A stretch of DNA of 64,000 nucleotides from Eustoma russellianum (lineage: Eukaryota > Streptophyta > Magnoliopsida > Gentianales > Gentianaceae), in assembly GCA_036186865.1 (NCBI GenBank), contig AP025041.1, positions 35,845,538 through 35,909,537 on the forward strand, given 5' to 3'. The notes under the pieces were generated by a model, which saw only the letters and a list, made by a program, of their open reading frames with translations, had not been told where the DNA came from and ran no database searches. Of this stretch, positions 1-10,956 are shown one piece after another. Made by a program: the position numbers and the translations under genes. Positions within the stretch are counted from its first letter, which is position 1. Each line of letters opens with the position of its first letter.

Positions 1-1
1 G

Positions 2-661
2 AAAGGAAAGCATATCGAGATAACCTTGTATCGTGGTACTATAGGTAGTCTACTTTATTTTACTGCGAGTAGACCCAATATTTTACATGTAGTATGCTTA
101 TGTGCTAGATTTCAAAGTGATCCTAGGGAAATGCATCTAATTGCTGTAAAACGTATTCTTAGATACCTTAGATGTACTTTGAAATTTGAGTTATTTTATC
201 CTAAAAATGCATGTTTTGATTTAAGGGGATATTGTGACTCTGATTATGCGGGGAGTCTTATTGATAGAAAGAGCACATCCGGGACTTGTCAATTTCTCGG
301 TGATTGTCTTGTTACTTGGTTCTCTAAGAAACAAAACAATGTTTCTCTTTCTACGGCGGAATCTGAATATGTGTCGGCTGCCTCTTGTTGTGCACAATTG
401 TTATGGATGACAAACACTTTAAATGACTATAGCATTCACTTCTCTAAAGTGCATATTTTGTGTGAAAACACGTCTGCTATAAATATTGCACAAAATCCCG
501 TCCAACACATACAGACTAAGCACATTGAAGTGAGATATCATTTCATCCGTGATTGTGTACAAAAGAACTTGGTTAGTGTGGAATTTGTTCCAACATGTGA
601 CCAATTAACAGACATACTTGCATCTATAAGAAGCAGGTTGGGGTTGCTTAACATGGGTTGA
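2..661 (+). pseudogene. Copia RT C-terminus and RNase H (R1)
   Basis: The frame is open from base 2. It encodes the end of a copia reverse transcriptase (YRGTIGSLLYFTASRPN) followed by RNase H, which degrades template RNA during reverse transcription. RNase H landmarks are CDSDYAG, STAESEYV near residue 115, and TKHIEVRYHFIRD near the end. Against element E the C-terminus is shortened: the segment after QLTDIL is missing about ten residues of the usual FTKSLP region, although the reading frame survives to the TGA. The N-terminal three quarters of pol lie off the window. The domain is clear; activity is unlikely. Confidence 0.9.
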
Positions 662-720
662 TAATAACCCATTTTATGTTTGAGCAAGAAAATTCTTAAA
701 TTTTCAAGGTCAGTATACAT

Positions 721-1018
721 AAGGCGCTTCATCACAATTAGTTCAGGCGTTCAATGTCACATTAAGCGCCTGATGCTAAGGATGTCACTCGTTCAAAGTG
801 ACATCAAGTGCTCTATGTCTCTCAATACATACATTCGAAGTGGATTTAAGCGCTTCATTCAAAATGGTTCACTCGTTCTAAGTGACATTAAGCGCTTAAT
901 CTACTTATCCACAACTGTTTGATGTCACTTCAGGCGCTTCATCCTAGATTATGAAGTCGTTTGAAGTGTCATAAGGCGCTTAAACCCTAGTTCCTCACTG
1001 TCATACTAGGCGTCTCTT
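721..1018 (+). repeat. Degenerate repeat array between pol and ORF3 (R1)
   Basis: The words AGGCGCTT, AAGCGCTT and their partial reverse complements, with TTCAAGTGACAT-like spacers, recur about every 25-50 bases. The same words (GAACGCCT, TTAGGCGCTTCATGT) form a second array inside the R1 LTR at 2960-3450. Element E has the same double arrangement with a different motif. No coding capacity is evident. A few short open frames cross it but have no recognisable product. Confidence 0.75.
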
Positions 1019-1356
1019 TAACTCTTCGTGTGAATTGAAGGATTTGACCTGCGCAGCCATTCCTCGTCCCCAAGTTCCTCTCCTCTTCCCCACTCCCACG
1101 TGTCCACATTCAATCACATTTTCTCATCTTCACTCTTCATCTTCCTCATTCCGTTATCCACTCTTCCACTTCTTCATCTTCCTACATTAATTCATCAATT
1201 ACTCCCACTCTCCCACTACCTCTCTATCTGAACGCCCCTGTCTCCTCATCTTCCTCTCATTATCTTTAAATTCCATCTTTCTTCTTTGTCTCCTCTCACG
1301 AAATCTCTTCCAACCTTCTTCTCCAAAAATTCCAACTTCTCTTTCTCACACTCAAG

Positions 1357-2646
1357 ATGGCTTCAGCAAGTCCTTCAAGACGCATTCAAAGGGGCCACAA
1401 ACGTAAGCAAACTGCTGGCATTGTGGAACCTGAAGAACACACAACTCTTCGTGAAGGGCTCTCTAAAGATAACTTTCCCTGGATAAAGAAGTTTGACTCT
1501 GATACCAAAGAATCACCTCTGAATGTAGCAAAAGGTCTCCATCTATCACTCCATTCTCACATGCTCTATGAAGAATGGAGGAGCAACAACAGACCCGTTG
1601 TGCCCCTTAAACTGATCCGCCTCAGTGATTTCACTGAGTCTCACAGTGCCAATCAAATCATCACTCTGTTAGATCATCAGGACTGGACCTCTCTTTGGTC
1701 CAGACGTGATATGCAAAAATTCTCCAAAGACTACACTCGGCTGTTTTATGCCAACATGTGGATTACTCCACAATCTGAGTTCCAACCATTCTCTCTGCAC
1801 ACAATCATCGCTGGCACACCCCTCCATTTCTCCATCCAAGAAATTTGTGATGCTTTAGGAGTCAAAAATGAAGGCCTCAGTGATTTCTCTGTATTTGACT
1901 GGAGTAGAAAATACAGACTCCGTGAGCAGGATGTTAAATTTGATTTGGGATACCTTCCCACAAAGAAGATTCAGAACATGTCTCTGTTGAACTAACGGTA
2001 GGACAACTCGGAATCCAAGCAATATGGATTTTTATGTTACTTATTGTCTCAAGCATGAGACACAGTTAAATTTTCGCTGGATCATAGTCGAGGTTATGAT
2101 GGCTGCTCTCAGAAAGGGCTCGAAGGCTCTACCATTTGCCAATATTGTTACTATTCTGATGAAATCCAAAGGTATTATGGAGAACTTACAAACGTGGCAA
2201 AGACGGACTACAACGAAAATTTCAACATTGCCCAAGCCATTGACTCAAAACGACGGAAAGCCACTACCATTCCGGATATTGCAGATGAGGTCGACGAAGG
2301 AACTCATGATGGCGAAGAAGGATCCACTGATCCTGCGCTGCTATCCACAATTCAGCAAATGCAGCAAACTATTCTATTGTTGGAGCTCTGTGATGCAGAG
2401 CATGAAGCTCGTCATGCTCGCAACGAATACCGTATGCTTGCTATCAAGAATGCCCTCTTTCAAATGAGCCGGTGGGTGTAACTTCCCTCAGATTTTGATG
2501 ATTTAGGGGGTAAAAGTGTTGCAGGTGCTAACGGCAGTGGTGTTGGTGGCAGTGGTGGTGGTGAAAATGGTTCTGGTGGAGGTGCTGAAGGGTCAATGAA
2601 CGGATTTGCTAACTTTGCAACCGGTGGTGGAGGTTTTGAATTTTGA
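1357..2646 (+). pseudogene. Extra 3' ORF (ORF3) of R1, plant-transposon-protein type
   Basis: This ORF lies in the position where SIRE-like elements carry an env-like or accessory ORF. It starts at ATG 1357. The first frame runs to 1995 and contains FPWIK, VPLKLIRLSD, YTRLFYANMWI and EICDALGVKNEG, which match the ORF3 of element E. The reading then moves to a second frame from about 2024 (DFYVTYCLKHET) and a third from about 2194 to 2481. A Gly/Ser-rich tail ending in GGGGFEF closes at TGA 2646. At least two frameshifts break it. It resembles the family annotated as putative plant transposon protein (from memory, PF20167). I see no signal peptide or membrane segment, so an envelope role is not supported. 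Function unknown. Confidence 0.75.
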
Positions 2647-2923
2647 GGATTTACACCTCAGGTGGAGGTGTTAGTGATGCTTGATTCTTTTTCTTCGTGT
2701 TTTCTTATGACATATATAAATTTTTTACTTGAAAGTAAAATGGACTCATTTTATTTTGAATTTGATGATGGTGTGGTTAAACATTGTTTACATCATTTTT
2801 ATTTAATTCATCAAGTTCAAATTAAGAAATGCTTGCGCATGAAGTGAGGGGGGGAGCATAGGTTAAGGGAAAGCTAACTTTGAAAAGTTATGCACATTGT
2901 GAAATCATCAAAAAGAGGGAGAA

Positions 2924-4365
2924 TGTTAGAATATGTTAAGTTTTGCTGATTTGCACAATTAACACTTCAAACGCCTACGTAAGGCGCCTAATGTGAAGCG
3001 TCTGAAAGCCAGTACACTTTGAACGCCTACATAAGGTGCTTTATGTGGAGTGATTGGACTCCAGTACATTTCCAACTTCTACATTAGGTGCTTCATGTTA
3101 AGTTCTTGGATTCCAATACAATTCGAACGCCTACATTAGGCGCTTCATGTGTCAATGTGTAAAACAGTACACTTTGAATGCTTAACAAGGCACTTCATGT
3201 GTTTTCCCAGGTCAAATGAACTTTTCCCTCCCAAAATGAGCATAAACATCAAGTTACTTTTTGATAAAAGTCAGAACTATTTCGAACAAGCATGAAGGCT
3301 TAGATTAGGCGCTTCATGTCACTTCGAATGCGTTCAAATGCCCACAACAGACGTTTCATGTAACATCGAACGCCTGTTCAAACTCACATTAAGCGCTCAA
3401 TGTCACATTGAACGCCTATTCATTAAACAGTTAAGGTGCTTCATGTGACCAACGTCACAAATGTCTTATGCTTTGTTTTCTAATGCTTACTTGACATTTG
3501 CAGCCTCTCTTTTAGTGCAATTTCCACCGGTTCTGTCTCATTCTTAAAGGAGTTATCTTTCCTTTTTGAGCTCTCAACAAGAGGCTTCCTCAAAAAACTT
3601 CCATTCATCCAAGGAAAGATTTCCAAAGATGAGGACATGTCAAGACAAGAAGACAAAACTCATTATTGGCCCATGCAAGTTTCCAAACGGCTGGAAATTT
3701 GAAGTAGGATAAAAACAAGGGTTTCATCTCCTTCTTTCTCTAACTTTCTATCTTCAAGCTCTCAATTTTTCTCTCAAAGTCCAAGCTCTCAAAATAGTTG
3801 TAAACATTGTATATTTTACTTTATTGTTGATAGTTGTGTTTGTAAAGAGGAAGAAGAGTCTTCTTCTTGGTGAGTAAAGATTGTGAGAGACTGAGTAGAT
3901 TGTTGGTCAAGAAGCTACGGTGCTTACTGTTTTAAGAAATCCAGACCTTAGAGGGTTTGTTGATAGTGTGGTGATGCACTATACTAACTACAAGAATTCT
4001 TTGAGGGCAAAGAAGTTCTTTGGAGGCTAGACTTCAAGGGGTTGGCTTTCTTGGTTATGGTCTAGGCGAGTTGCCTAGTTTCTTTGTATTTGGATTTTGC
4101 TTTGATTGTTGTTTTCCCCAAAAGAAATAACAATCCCCCATTCAAAATCGTTCTGTTGAAAAATCAAGAAGGTAGAGGAGTAGAGTCATTTTGACTTGAA
4201 CCTCCATACATATTGTGTTCTTTATTCTTCCGCAAGTTTTATTCATTTCAAGAACACATCCAAGTATTGCTTTGCACTCAAAAACGAAAAACAACCAAGA
4301 AAACATACATACTTGGTGAACACATTATTCAGTCCCCCTTCTAGTGTGTTCTAAGGGACCTAACT
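2924..4365 (+). repeat. 3' LTR of R1
   Basis: The LTR starts TGTTAGAA just after the purine tract AAAAAGAGGGAGAA, which would prime plus-strand synthesis. It ends near GGACCTAACT, the position where element E has CCTAACA, so the final CA seems mutated. Length is about 1442 bp, close to the 1482 and 1555 bp of the E LTRs. The 3' half shares the style of E: a pyrimidine-rich part, then CAGTCCCCCTTCTAGTGTG near the end. The U3 part contains the array at 2960-3450. The 5' LTR is outside the window, so the ends are not confirmed by a partner. Confidence 0.8.
2960..3450 (+). repeat. Repeat array in the R1 LTR (GAACGCCT/AGGCGCTTCATGT)
   Basis: A set of degenerate units alternates CGAACGCCTACATTAGGCG with CTTCATGT and a spacer of variable length. 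The core is imperfectly palindromic (ACGCCT and AGGCG-type arms). It occupies the U3 region, as does the unrelated palindrome array of element E. It shares words with the array at 721-1018 in the same element. Confidence 0.75.
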
Positions 4366-4710
4366 TTTCCATGGAACAAACTCAGGGACCTCCAAAGTTG
4401 TTGATTTTGCGGATCGGACAAGCATTTTAACGTAACTTGAGTTTAATTCTCAGTCAAAGATCTGACGATAAATCCGACTTCATCACCTAGCATAGTGGCT
4501 GTGAAATGAGTTTATAACTTTTTTGGAATATGAGATATCCATGGCTTTTTATAGCGTGACGAATGGATATGTCCTAGAAATTTCCTATGGATACAAAGGG
4601 TCGTCTGTGAAGACGTTCAAGTAGAAAGACGGTGAATTTGGAGGGTTGTGTGGTGAGTTAATTCTGGAATAAATGTAGCTGACAAGTGAATGGTTAAATT
4701 TAATATAAGA
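4366..4710. other. Non-coding, no feature recognised
   Basis: Sequence between the R1 LTR and the repeated promoter-like segments. No convincing coding frame, RNA gene or transposon end was seen. Confidence 0.5.
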
Positions 4711-5560
4711 TAAGCTGTTACTGCATTCAAGTTTGGAGTTATATGGAATGACTTGGTACTTGTGCAAATGCGGCACAGGTATTGAAATCAAAATTCTCAA
4801 GCGACAAGCCAGGAAAAGCAAGATAGGCTGTTACTTCAAACTAGGGAGGTAAACTAGCCGAACGAGCCGAGCATTGCGTTGTTTAAACTCGGTTCATTTA
4901 ATTTAGCGAACGAGTCGAGTTTGATCGTTTATTTAAACGAACATATTTAATTGTTCAAGCTTGGTTCGTTAACTCACGAACAACATTAACAAGCCGAACA
5001 CCTTAAGCGAACGATGCCACTTACCGAGTTCGAACAGAAAAGGGTGTTCAAGCTCTCTACATTAACCTTTTATCCGAACCGAGCTCGAGCTCAAACTCGA
5101 ATCAAACGAGCCAAACAACCAGACGGATTGGTTCATTTACAGCCCTACTTCAAACGAGTTTGGAGTTATATGGGATGATTTGGTACTTGTGCAGATGCAA
5201 CACATAGTATTAAAGACGAAATGCTCAAGTGACAAGTCTTTCAATAATTCAAAATTAGACGTGAAAAAATTAGTTAACATATGCAATATGTGTATATCAT
5301 GGATTTGTATAAAGACTTTCTAGTGACTAATTAGAAAATAGGCCGTTTCTGCAAATTTGGAGTTATCTGGGATGAGCTGGTTTACAAGCGTACATCCGCA
5401 TGCTACGTAGTACTGACGTCAATTACTTAACTCGGAAGCAAGAATAATTATTTACTTATATTGTTCTTTTTTTAATAATGACTCCTGAAAACTTTAGTTA
5501 CAAAATGTAATATGTATCCCGTGGATTTGTATGAAGACCTTCACCTGACAAAATATTAAG
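4711..5560 (-). repeat. Repeated, inverted PYL-promoter-like segments
   Basis: Three similar segments begin near 4711, 4825 and 5340 (words TTTGGAGTTAT, GATGA.TGGTACTTGTGCA, CTCAAG.GACAAG). Read on the minus strand, 5560-5340 matches the promoter of the PYL gene at about 21015-21190 in the same order: ATACAAATCCAC, then CTTGCTTCC.AGTTAAGTAA, then GACGTC.GTACTA, then GTACGCTTGTA. A further ATACAAATCCA word occurs near 5300 on the same strand. This suggests duplicated upstream DNA of a PYL gene lying in inverted orientation. No PYL coding sequence was recognised next to it. Homology is by eye. Confidence 0.6.
4842..5147. mobile_element. hAT-type MITE with 8-bp target duplication
   Basis: The left end reads TAGGGAGGTAAACTAGCC. 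The reverse complement of the right end reads TAGGGCTGTAAATGAACC. An identical 8-bp direct repeat, CTTCAAAC, flanks it at 4834-4841 and 5148-5155. Short TAGGG-type inverted ends with an 8-bp duplication are typical of hAT transposons. The 306-bp body is rich in GAACGAGCCGAGC-like and GAGCTCGAGCT-like words and codes for nothing. It splits the second promoter-like segment, so it arrived after that duplication. Confidence 0.85.
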
Positions 5561-6189
5561 TAGACTTTTATTGATCTAATGAAATCAAAAATTAATTTCG
5601 CCAAAGACGCAAATGCATGCCGTGTTATTCAACCATGGTTTAACATGTAAAGAAAAATAAAGTGTTTGGGTTACCATCGGCCACGTCTGATTTGGGATAT
5701 TCATTTGTTAATTGGTTTAGAATTCTATTAAATTTAGTTTATATCAATGGTCACTTTCTTTCAATATTGATTCGGCGAAATCCTAGACTTGTTATTTTGG
5801 AATAGCGGCAGTTAGTTAAAATGAGATTGTATCCAGTAAGTTAGGATTCTTTATTGCTATTAGTTGAAAAAACATAATTCGTAATCTTGACTAAACAATA
5901 AATAGTAACGAGTTTAAGATAGAGGATAGACTATATAGGATCCAAAACTTCTAGTTGCAAATGACCACGGCAGATCGCAGAGATGATGCTTTCAAAACTC
6001 TTCAGAGTGGTTTCAAAAGCCAATGGTCAATATGGTTAATGCGAGTCAATGATGGCCCATAGTGGTCTACACAAGTAATTGGATCTTCTCACCTCATCTT
6101 TTACCTTTCTCTTTATCATCTACTACGTGGTCCATAAAAAAACTCCTTTTTCCACGTGTCCCATCCCTAAGTATTAAAAAAACAAAAAA
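5561..6189. other. Non-coding, AT-rich, no feature recognised
   Basis: Probably host intergenic DNA upstream (minus sense) of the promoter-like repeats. No motif, RNA gene or transposon end could be supported. Confidence 0.45.
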
Positions 6190-6700
6190 CAATTCCTCAA
6201 TTTCCCCAAATCTCGTCCTCAAACTCCCCCCCCCAACTCTCTCTCTCTTCTCTTGTCGCCACCCTATCCCGCCGCCCTCCTCATTCTCTTCCCTTCTTCT
6301 TCTTCCTTTCTCTTTTTCTTTCCTTCCCTTCACTTCCCTCTATCGGCTGTCCCCTCCTCTTCTCTCTTTTTTTTTCTCCTTTTTTCACTCTTCCCATCGC
6401 CGCTGCCCTCCCCCTTCCCTTCCCTTCCCTTCCCTTCCCGCTGTCAGCTGCCCCCAAAGCCCCCCGCCCTTTCTCTTCTCTCTCCTCTCCTGTTGCCGGC
6501 CCATACTGCCGCCCTCCTGCTTCCCTTCCCTTCTTCTTCTCTTCTCTTCCCTCTGTCAGCCGCCCCTAGAGGCCCCCACCTTTTCTTTTCTCTCTCTTCT
6601 CTCCCGTCGTTGCCCCATCTCGCCACCCTCCTCCTTCTCTTCTCTTCTTCTTCCCTTCTCCCTCTGTCGCCGCCCCATCCCACCGCCCCATCCACAAAAG
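6190..6700 (+). repeat. CT-rich imperfect tandem repeat
   Basis: A strongly pyrimidine-biased tract (TCTCTTC, CCCTTCC, CGCCGCCCTCC) made of four or so imperfect units of about 100-130 bp, each with a core like GCCGCCC..CCTCC.TCTTC followed by CTCTGTC.GCCGCCCC. Overlapping open frames here give only Pro/Ser/Leu/Phe-rich low-complexity peptides and are not taken as genes. It could be a repetitive 5' leader of the scrap that follows. Confidence 0.65.
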
Positions 6701-6810
6701 TGTGGATTGTTGCCGAGTTTGCATTCTTATCAGGTGTGTATTGTTACATGATTTTTTCTATCTGGGTTTCCTTTTTTACATATATTTTCTCTGTATTTTT
6801 CTTTCTTTTC

Positions 6811-6903
6811 ATGAGATTGTGCGAGTATATGCTCGATGAAATGCCTATAAGAGATGTAGTTTCATGGATTGTGTTGATTTTTGCGTATAGGGCATCTAGA
6901 TAG
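6811..6903 (+). pseudogene. PPR protein fragment
   Basis: About 30 codons read MRLCEYMLDEMPIRDVVSWI and then VLIFAYRASR before a TAG. The central DEMP.RDVVSW..LI..Y pattern is the hallmark of one L/S repeat of PLS-class pentatricopeptide repeat proteins, which bind organellar RNA in plants. Only one repeat is present. The preceding 100 bp show TCAGGTGTGTATTG, a possible old splice junction. No further PPR repeats occur before the LTR fragment at 7078. This is most simply a captured or truncated scrap. Confidence 0.55.
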
Positions 6904-7077
6904 TTCATTGACGCATTAATAGCGCTAAACCTAATTTAACTATGTAGTTTCATAGTGATATTCATGATTGCTTTTTGTGCAGGATTCTCTTAAAAATATC
7001 AAATGGCTTCAATCGGTGGCAAAGATTTGCCTCGTAAATAGTTATTATTTCAAGATTCCGATGAAGCAAGTTCCCCA

Positions 7078-7495
7078 TGTTGAGAAAAAAGAGTTTGAAT
7101 AATTTACAAATGCATGATTTAAATGTTACGTACTTACGAAATGCATGAATAAATTGTTATATGACACACTTATGTGATAAACATGCTTTACATGTTTATA
7201 TATAATGTTGTCATACTAACAAGCCATGAGGCGTTAAAGCTTACATCATATGGCAAACATTTGTTGGCTTTATATTATTTTCAGGTGCCATGATTAATGA
7301 ACTAAACTAGTTCATTAAGTGAAGTGCCTATGTTAACGAACTAACTAATTCATTAAATGAAGACACATTTGGAGAGAGCTATATGGCAACAAATTTGAAA
7401 TGGAAAGTCTCCTCATCCTACTCATTTCACACGCCAATTATATATATATAATATATATATCCATATTTTTTAAAAAAAAGACACTATATACTTAT
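7078..7495 (+). repeat. LTR fragment of the copia D family
   Basis: It begins TGTTGAGAAAAAAGAGTTTG and matches the first ~420 bp of the LTR at 46432. Shared words include ATTTACAAATGCATGATT, AACAAGCCATGA, GCGTTAAAGCTTACATCATA, and repeated AACTA..TAGTTCATTAA. It includes a (TA)n run at about 7439-7460. It stops abruptly at about 7495, where the integrase region of copia A begins. The rest of the D-family LTR is missing. Confidence 0.8.
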
Positions 7496-7499
7496 CACA

Positions 7500-9949
7500 G
7501 TTCATCCGACCACTTGCATAATACTCCCCAACAAAATGGAGTGGTTGAAAGAAAGCACCAGCATATACTCACAGTAGGGAGAGCCTTGAAATTTCATGTC
7601 AATTTTCCACACTCACATTGGGGCTTCTGTGTTCAGCATGCCATTTATCTTATTAACCTTTTACCCACACCTGTTTTATAGCAGAAGACTCTTTACGAGC
7701 TTCTGTATCATGCCAAACCAACTTATACCAGCCTAAGAACTTTTGGTTGCCTTGCATATGCCTATAATGTGTACCTCCATAAGTCAAAATTTGATGCCGG
7801 AGCAATTTCCTGTGTTTTCCTAGGATACTCATTAACAACTAAGGGGTATGTGTTATAAAGATCAGATACTAAGGAAGTGATCATTTCCAGGGATGTTGTT
7901 TTCTATGAGAATATCTTTCCTTTGAAAGGAACTGTGCCACAGGGACATGAACCACCCACTGATAAACCAATTTTCATTGATTCAGTTTCAGAGTTGCCAC
8001 CTTTTCCTATGGATATTCCTTCACAATCAGTGCAGGTGCCTCCTCAATCGCAAAATTCATCTCCTTCTTCATCTGAAGAGTCATCACCCTCAAATACTAC
8101 TTCCCCTTTCTTATGTGTTCAGCCTGAATCTATTCCCATCTCTGAACTGCATATTGATCTGCCTTTAATCCCTTCACCTTCCATCTCTAATAACCAATCT
8201 GATCCCTCATCTCCTACACCACCTATCAGAACTTCAAGAACTAAACGTCCACCTTCCTACCTGCATGATTATTATTGTAATCTTCTTAGCTCTTTTCCTT
8301 CTTCCTTGAATCAAACCACTATTCCTTATCATTTAGAGTCATATATTCCCTTCAATGGTCTGTCACCGAAATACAGGTCATACATACTTAACATGAGCAT
8401 TGATCAGGAACCTGTGTCATATCAGCAGGCAGCCACTTCAGCAGCTTGGCAACAAGCCATGCAGCTTGAGTTGGCAGCATTAGATGCCAACAAAACTTGG
8501 TCCATCGTTCCCTTGCCCCCAAGGAAACGTCCCATAGGCTGCAAATGGGTATGTAAAATTAAAAAAAGGCAGATGGTACTGTGGATAGGTACAAGGCCAG
8601 GTTAGTGGCAAAGGGTTATATCTAGCTGGAGGGAATTGATTATGGTGATACATTCTCCCCTGTAGCTAAGATGACTACAGTTAGGTTGTTGCTTGCTTTG
8701 GCCTCAGTTCAACGGTGGTATGTTCATCAACTAGACATTAACAATGCATTTTTGCATGGCGATCTTCACCAAGAAATATATATAGAATTGCCACAGGGAA
8801 TTTCCTCCAGTGAGCCTGGGAACGTATGTAAACTTCATAAGTCCCTATACGGCTTAAAACAAGCAAGTCGCCAGTGGAATGAGAAACTTACAGCCTTCTT
8901 GCTATCTCAAGGATACATTCATTCTAAGCATGATTACACTATGTTTACCAAGGCTACAGAAACTTCTTTCTTGATCCTCTTAGTTTATGTTGATGACATT
9001 AGAGTGGCCAGTCATTCCTTGGTGCATATTCAGCAATAGAAAGATTTTCTTCATAAGACATTTATGATCAAGGATCTATGAGAGCTAACATATTTTATGG
9101 GACTGGAGGTGGCAAGGTCTCAAGGGGGATTTATATGCCAACGGAAGTATACTTTAGAATTGTTAGAACAAGCAGGGTGTCATGCTGTCAAGCCTGCCGT
9201 AACACCCATGGAGCAACACCTTAAATTGGCACATGGTGACTCAGATTTGTTGAGTGATAGTTCAGGGTACAGAAGGCTAGTGGGAAAACTTCTTTAACTC
9301 ACAATTACTAGGCCAGATATTGCCTATGCTGTTCATTCGCTAAGTCAGTTCCTAGATGTTCCTACAATGTTGCACTGGAAGGCTGCGTATAGAGTTTTGA
9401 GATACTTGAAATGGACACATGGCCAAGGACTTATTTTTCCCAGTACAATTCTAACTTACTGAAAGCCTATGCTGATGCAGATTGGGGGAGTTGTTCAGAA
9501 ACTAGAAGGTCAATTACAGGTTACTGCGTGTTCTTTGGGGATGCCTTGGTGTCATGGAAGGCAAAGAAACAGACTACAGATTCAAGGTCTTCCTCAGAGG
9601 CTGAGTACAGATCTCTAGCTGCAACAACTTGTGAGGTGCAGTGGTTGTTGTATTTACTGAAGGACATGGGGCCGGATCATACTCAACCTATGAAGCTTTT
9701 CTGTGACAATAAGAGTGCCATCTATATAGTGGAAAATCCAGTGTTTCATGAGAGGACTAAGCACATAGAGATTGAATGTCACATAGTTAGAGACAAGTAT
9801 CATGTAGGTGTCATTAAACCTATGCCTGTAAGAACCAACTTTCAGATTGCAGATATTTTTACTAAGGCCTTGGATTCAAAGCAGCTGCAATTCTTGACTT
9901 CTGCGTTGGGAATCTGTAATGTATATGGGAAGTCAGAATTGAAGGGGGT
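7500..9949 (+). pseudogene. Copia A pol remnant (integrase, RT, RNase H)
   Basis: Decayed Ty1/copia pol. The integrase C-terminal part starts with NTPQQNGVVERKH (about 7520), followed by a Ser/Pro-rich linker (7900-8260). RT begins near 8400 (CKWVCKIK) and includes LDINNAFLHGDL, KLHKSLYGLKQA and an intact LLVYVDDI near 8985. RNase H (ADADWGS, SSEAEYRSLA, FHERTKHIEIECHIVRDKY) runs to about 9900. The frame is broken by a shift near 8565 and by stops near 7679, 8622, 9037, 9078 and 9295, plus a further shift near 9400. Gag, protease and the integrase core are absent, replaced by the D-family LTR fragment. It cannot encode a working polyprotein. Confidence 0.88.
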
Positions 9950-10575
9950 TATTGAAGATTCTAATCACTTGGCATGTAAGAAAAGAAGTGATGGCATGGT
10001 TGGCACGGTTGGCATGGTTGGCAGCGGCATGGTTGGAACGGATGGCATGACTGGCACGGTTGGCACGAGTGGTAGCATGGCTGGCAGGCAGGTTCAGCAT
10101 GCCAAGACTGTGGCGAGTACGTAGTATGCAGAACACGTATGTTGCTGATCTCTGCGTTCTGTTGGAGGCGGTTATTGCGTGTGGGGCTCACCTAACTAAG
10201 TATGGTGCGGGAGGATCAGCGAAGAGGTGATGAAGTTGAAGCTCCACGTTGGATCAAACGTGCCTGCAGCTGGGAGGGTGCAGTAGACTGAGATGTGGAA
10301 TTGTTTTAAGCACGTGGGATATTTTTGCCTTTCAGGACGTTCCATTGGTTGTATAAATAGAATAGGTTACTGTATGTAGAGAGATAGACAAAATGGCAGT
10401 TTCTTATTCATAATTCCAAGCTCTCCTTCATCTTCTTAGCTGAGCATGTTGCGCTAGCTTGTTGTTTACGCTGCAACATTCGATTCTCTTTTTTTCTCCA
10501 AGTTACTGCTTAAGCAACGTTGTTTGTTGATTGCTTATTCTAGTTGAATTATTGTTGTTAATTCAAAAATTAACA
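9950..10575 (+). repeat. 3' LTR of copia A
   Basis: It follows the purine tract GAAGGGGGT and starts TATTGAAGATT, where the related LTRs at 22535 and (minus) 63005 start TGTTGAAGA, so the TG has become TA. It ends AAATTAACA at 10575. The bases that follow, GATAC, also occur at the matching point of the related host segment at 62439, which carries no insertion there. It includes the minisatellite at 9990-10090 and a TGTATAAATAG TATA-like box near 10352. Length 626 bp. Confidence 0.75.
9990..10090 (+). repeat. GGCATGGTT minisatellite in LTR A
   Basis: Nine- to ten-base units of the form GGCATGGTT/GGCACGGTT/GGCATGACT repeat about ten times. The peptide it would encode (VGTVGMVG-like) is an accidental extension of the RNase H frame into the LTR, not a protein domain. 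Confidence 0.8.
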
Positions 10576-10835
10576 GATACGTTCTCATCTTAACTAACTG
10601 CACCTATTTTAAACAATTCTATGATTTAGCCGGATGTATTGAAGCTAATGAAGTGGGTATTGAGATAAAAAAGTTTATTAAAATTATAAACTCAAATAAA
10701 GTTCCATCTCAGATGTGGTCGATGGTACCTTAAAAACTTTATTTCTGTAAAAATGAAGGAGCTTCAATTTTTTGTCCCAACAAAATTTTCCGCTATGCCA
10801 TCTTCCGTTTTGTGTAACATCATTTAAAACTTCAC
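10576..10835 (+). other. Host segment X1 upstream of the PYL gene
   Basis: Host DNA interrupted by element E. Its first ~155 bp closely match 62439-62588 (GTTCTCATCTTAACTAACTG, AAAGTTCCA.CTCAGATGTGG), and part matches 43555-43640. Before E inserted it continued directly into 20999-21333, the PYL promoter. Repetition of this segment beside other PYL relics suggests a tandemly duplicated locus. Confidence 0.6.
10831..10835. repeat. Target-site duplication of E, left copy
   Basis: TTCAC, identical to 20994-20998 immediately after the 3' LTR. Five-base duplications are standard for Ty1/copia integrase. Confidence 0.9.
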
Positions 10836-10956
10836 CGTTGGGTTATGAAATGTTTTGATGATGTTAAAAAGATGTTTTTAAAAGGGCTAAAATGGGATTT
10901 CACATTTTGAGTTTGAAGCAAATTAAGAAAAACACATTGCGAGACGTAAATTTCTC

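Larger units (their letters stand above)
1..4365 (+). mobile_element. SIRE-like Ty1/copia element R1, 3' part
   Basis: The window opens inside a Ty1/copia retrotransposon. In order it holds the end of RT with RNase H (2-661), an element-specific repeat (721-1018), a broken extra ORF (1357-2646), a purine-rich tract (2911-2923) and a 3' LTR (2924-4365). The same gene order occurs in complete element E at 10836-20993, and the RNase H and ORF3 products are clearly similar, so R1 and E belong to one lineage. An extra ORF after pol and long LTRs fit the SIRE/Maximus group (inference). The 5' part lies outside the window. Confidence 0.85.

Noticed and set aside
6062..6903. Two overlapping 216-229-codon open frames in the CT-rich tract
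   Set aside because: The products are Pro/Ser/Leu/Phe-rich low complexity, mirrored by an antisense Arg/Glu/Gly-rich frame; only the last 30 codons of one frame resemble a real protein (PPR).
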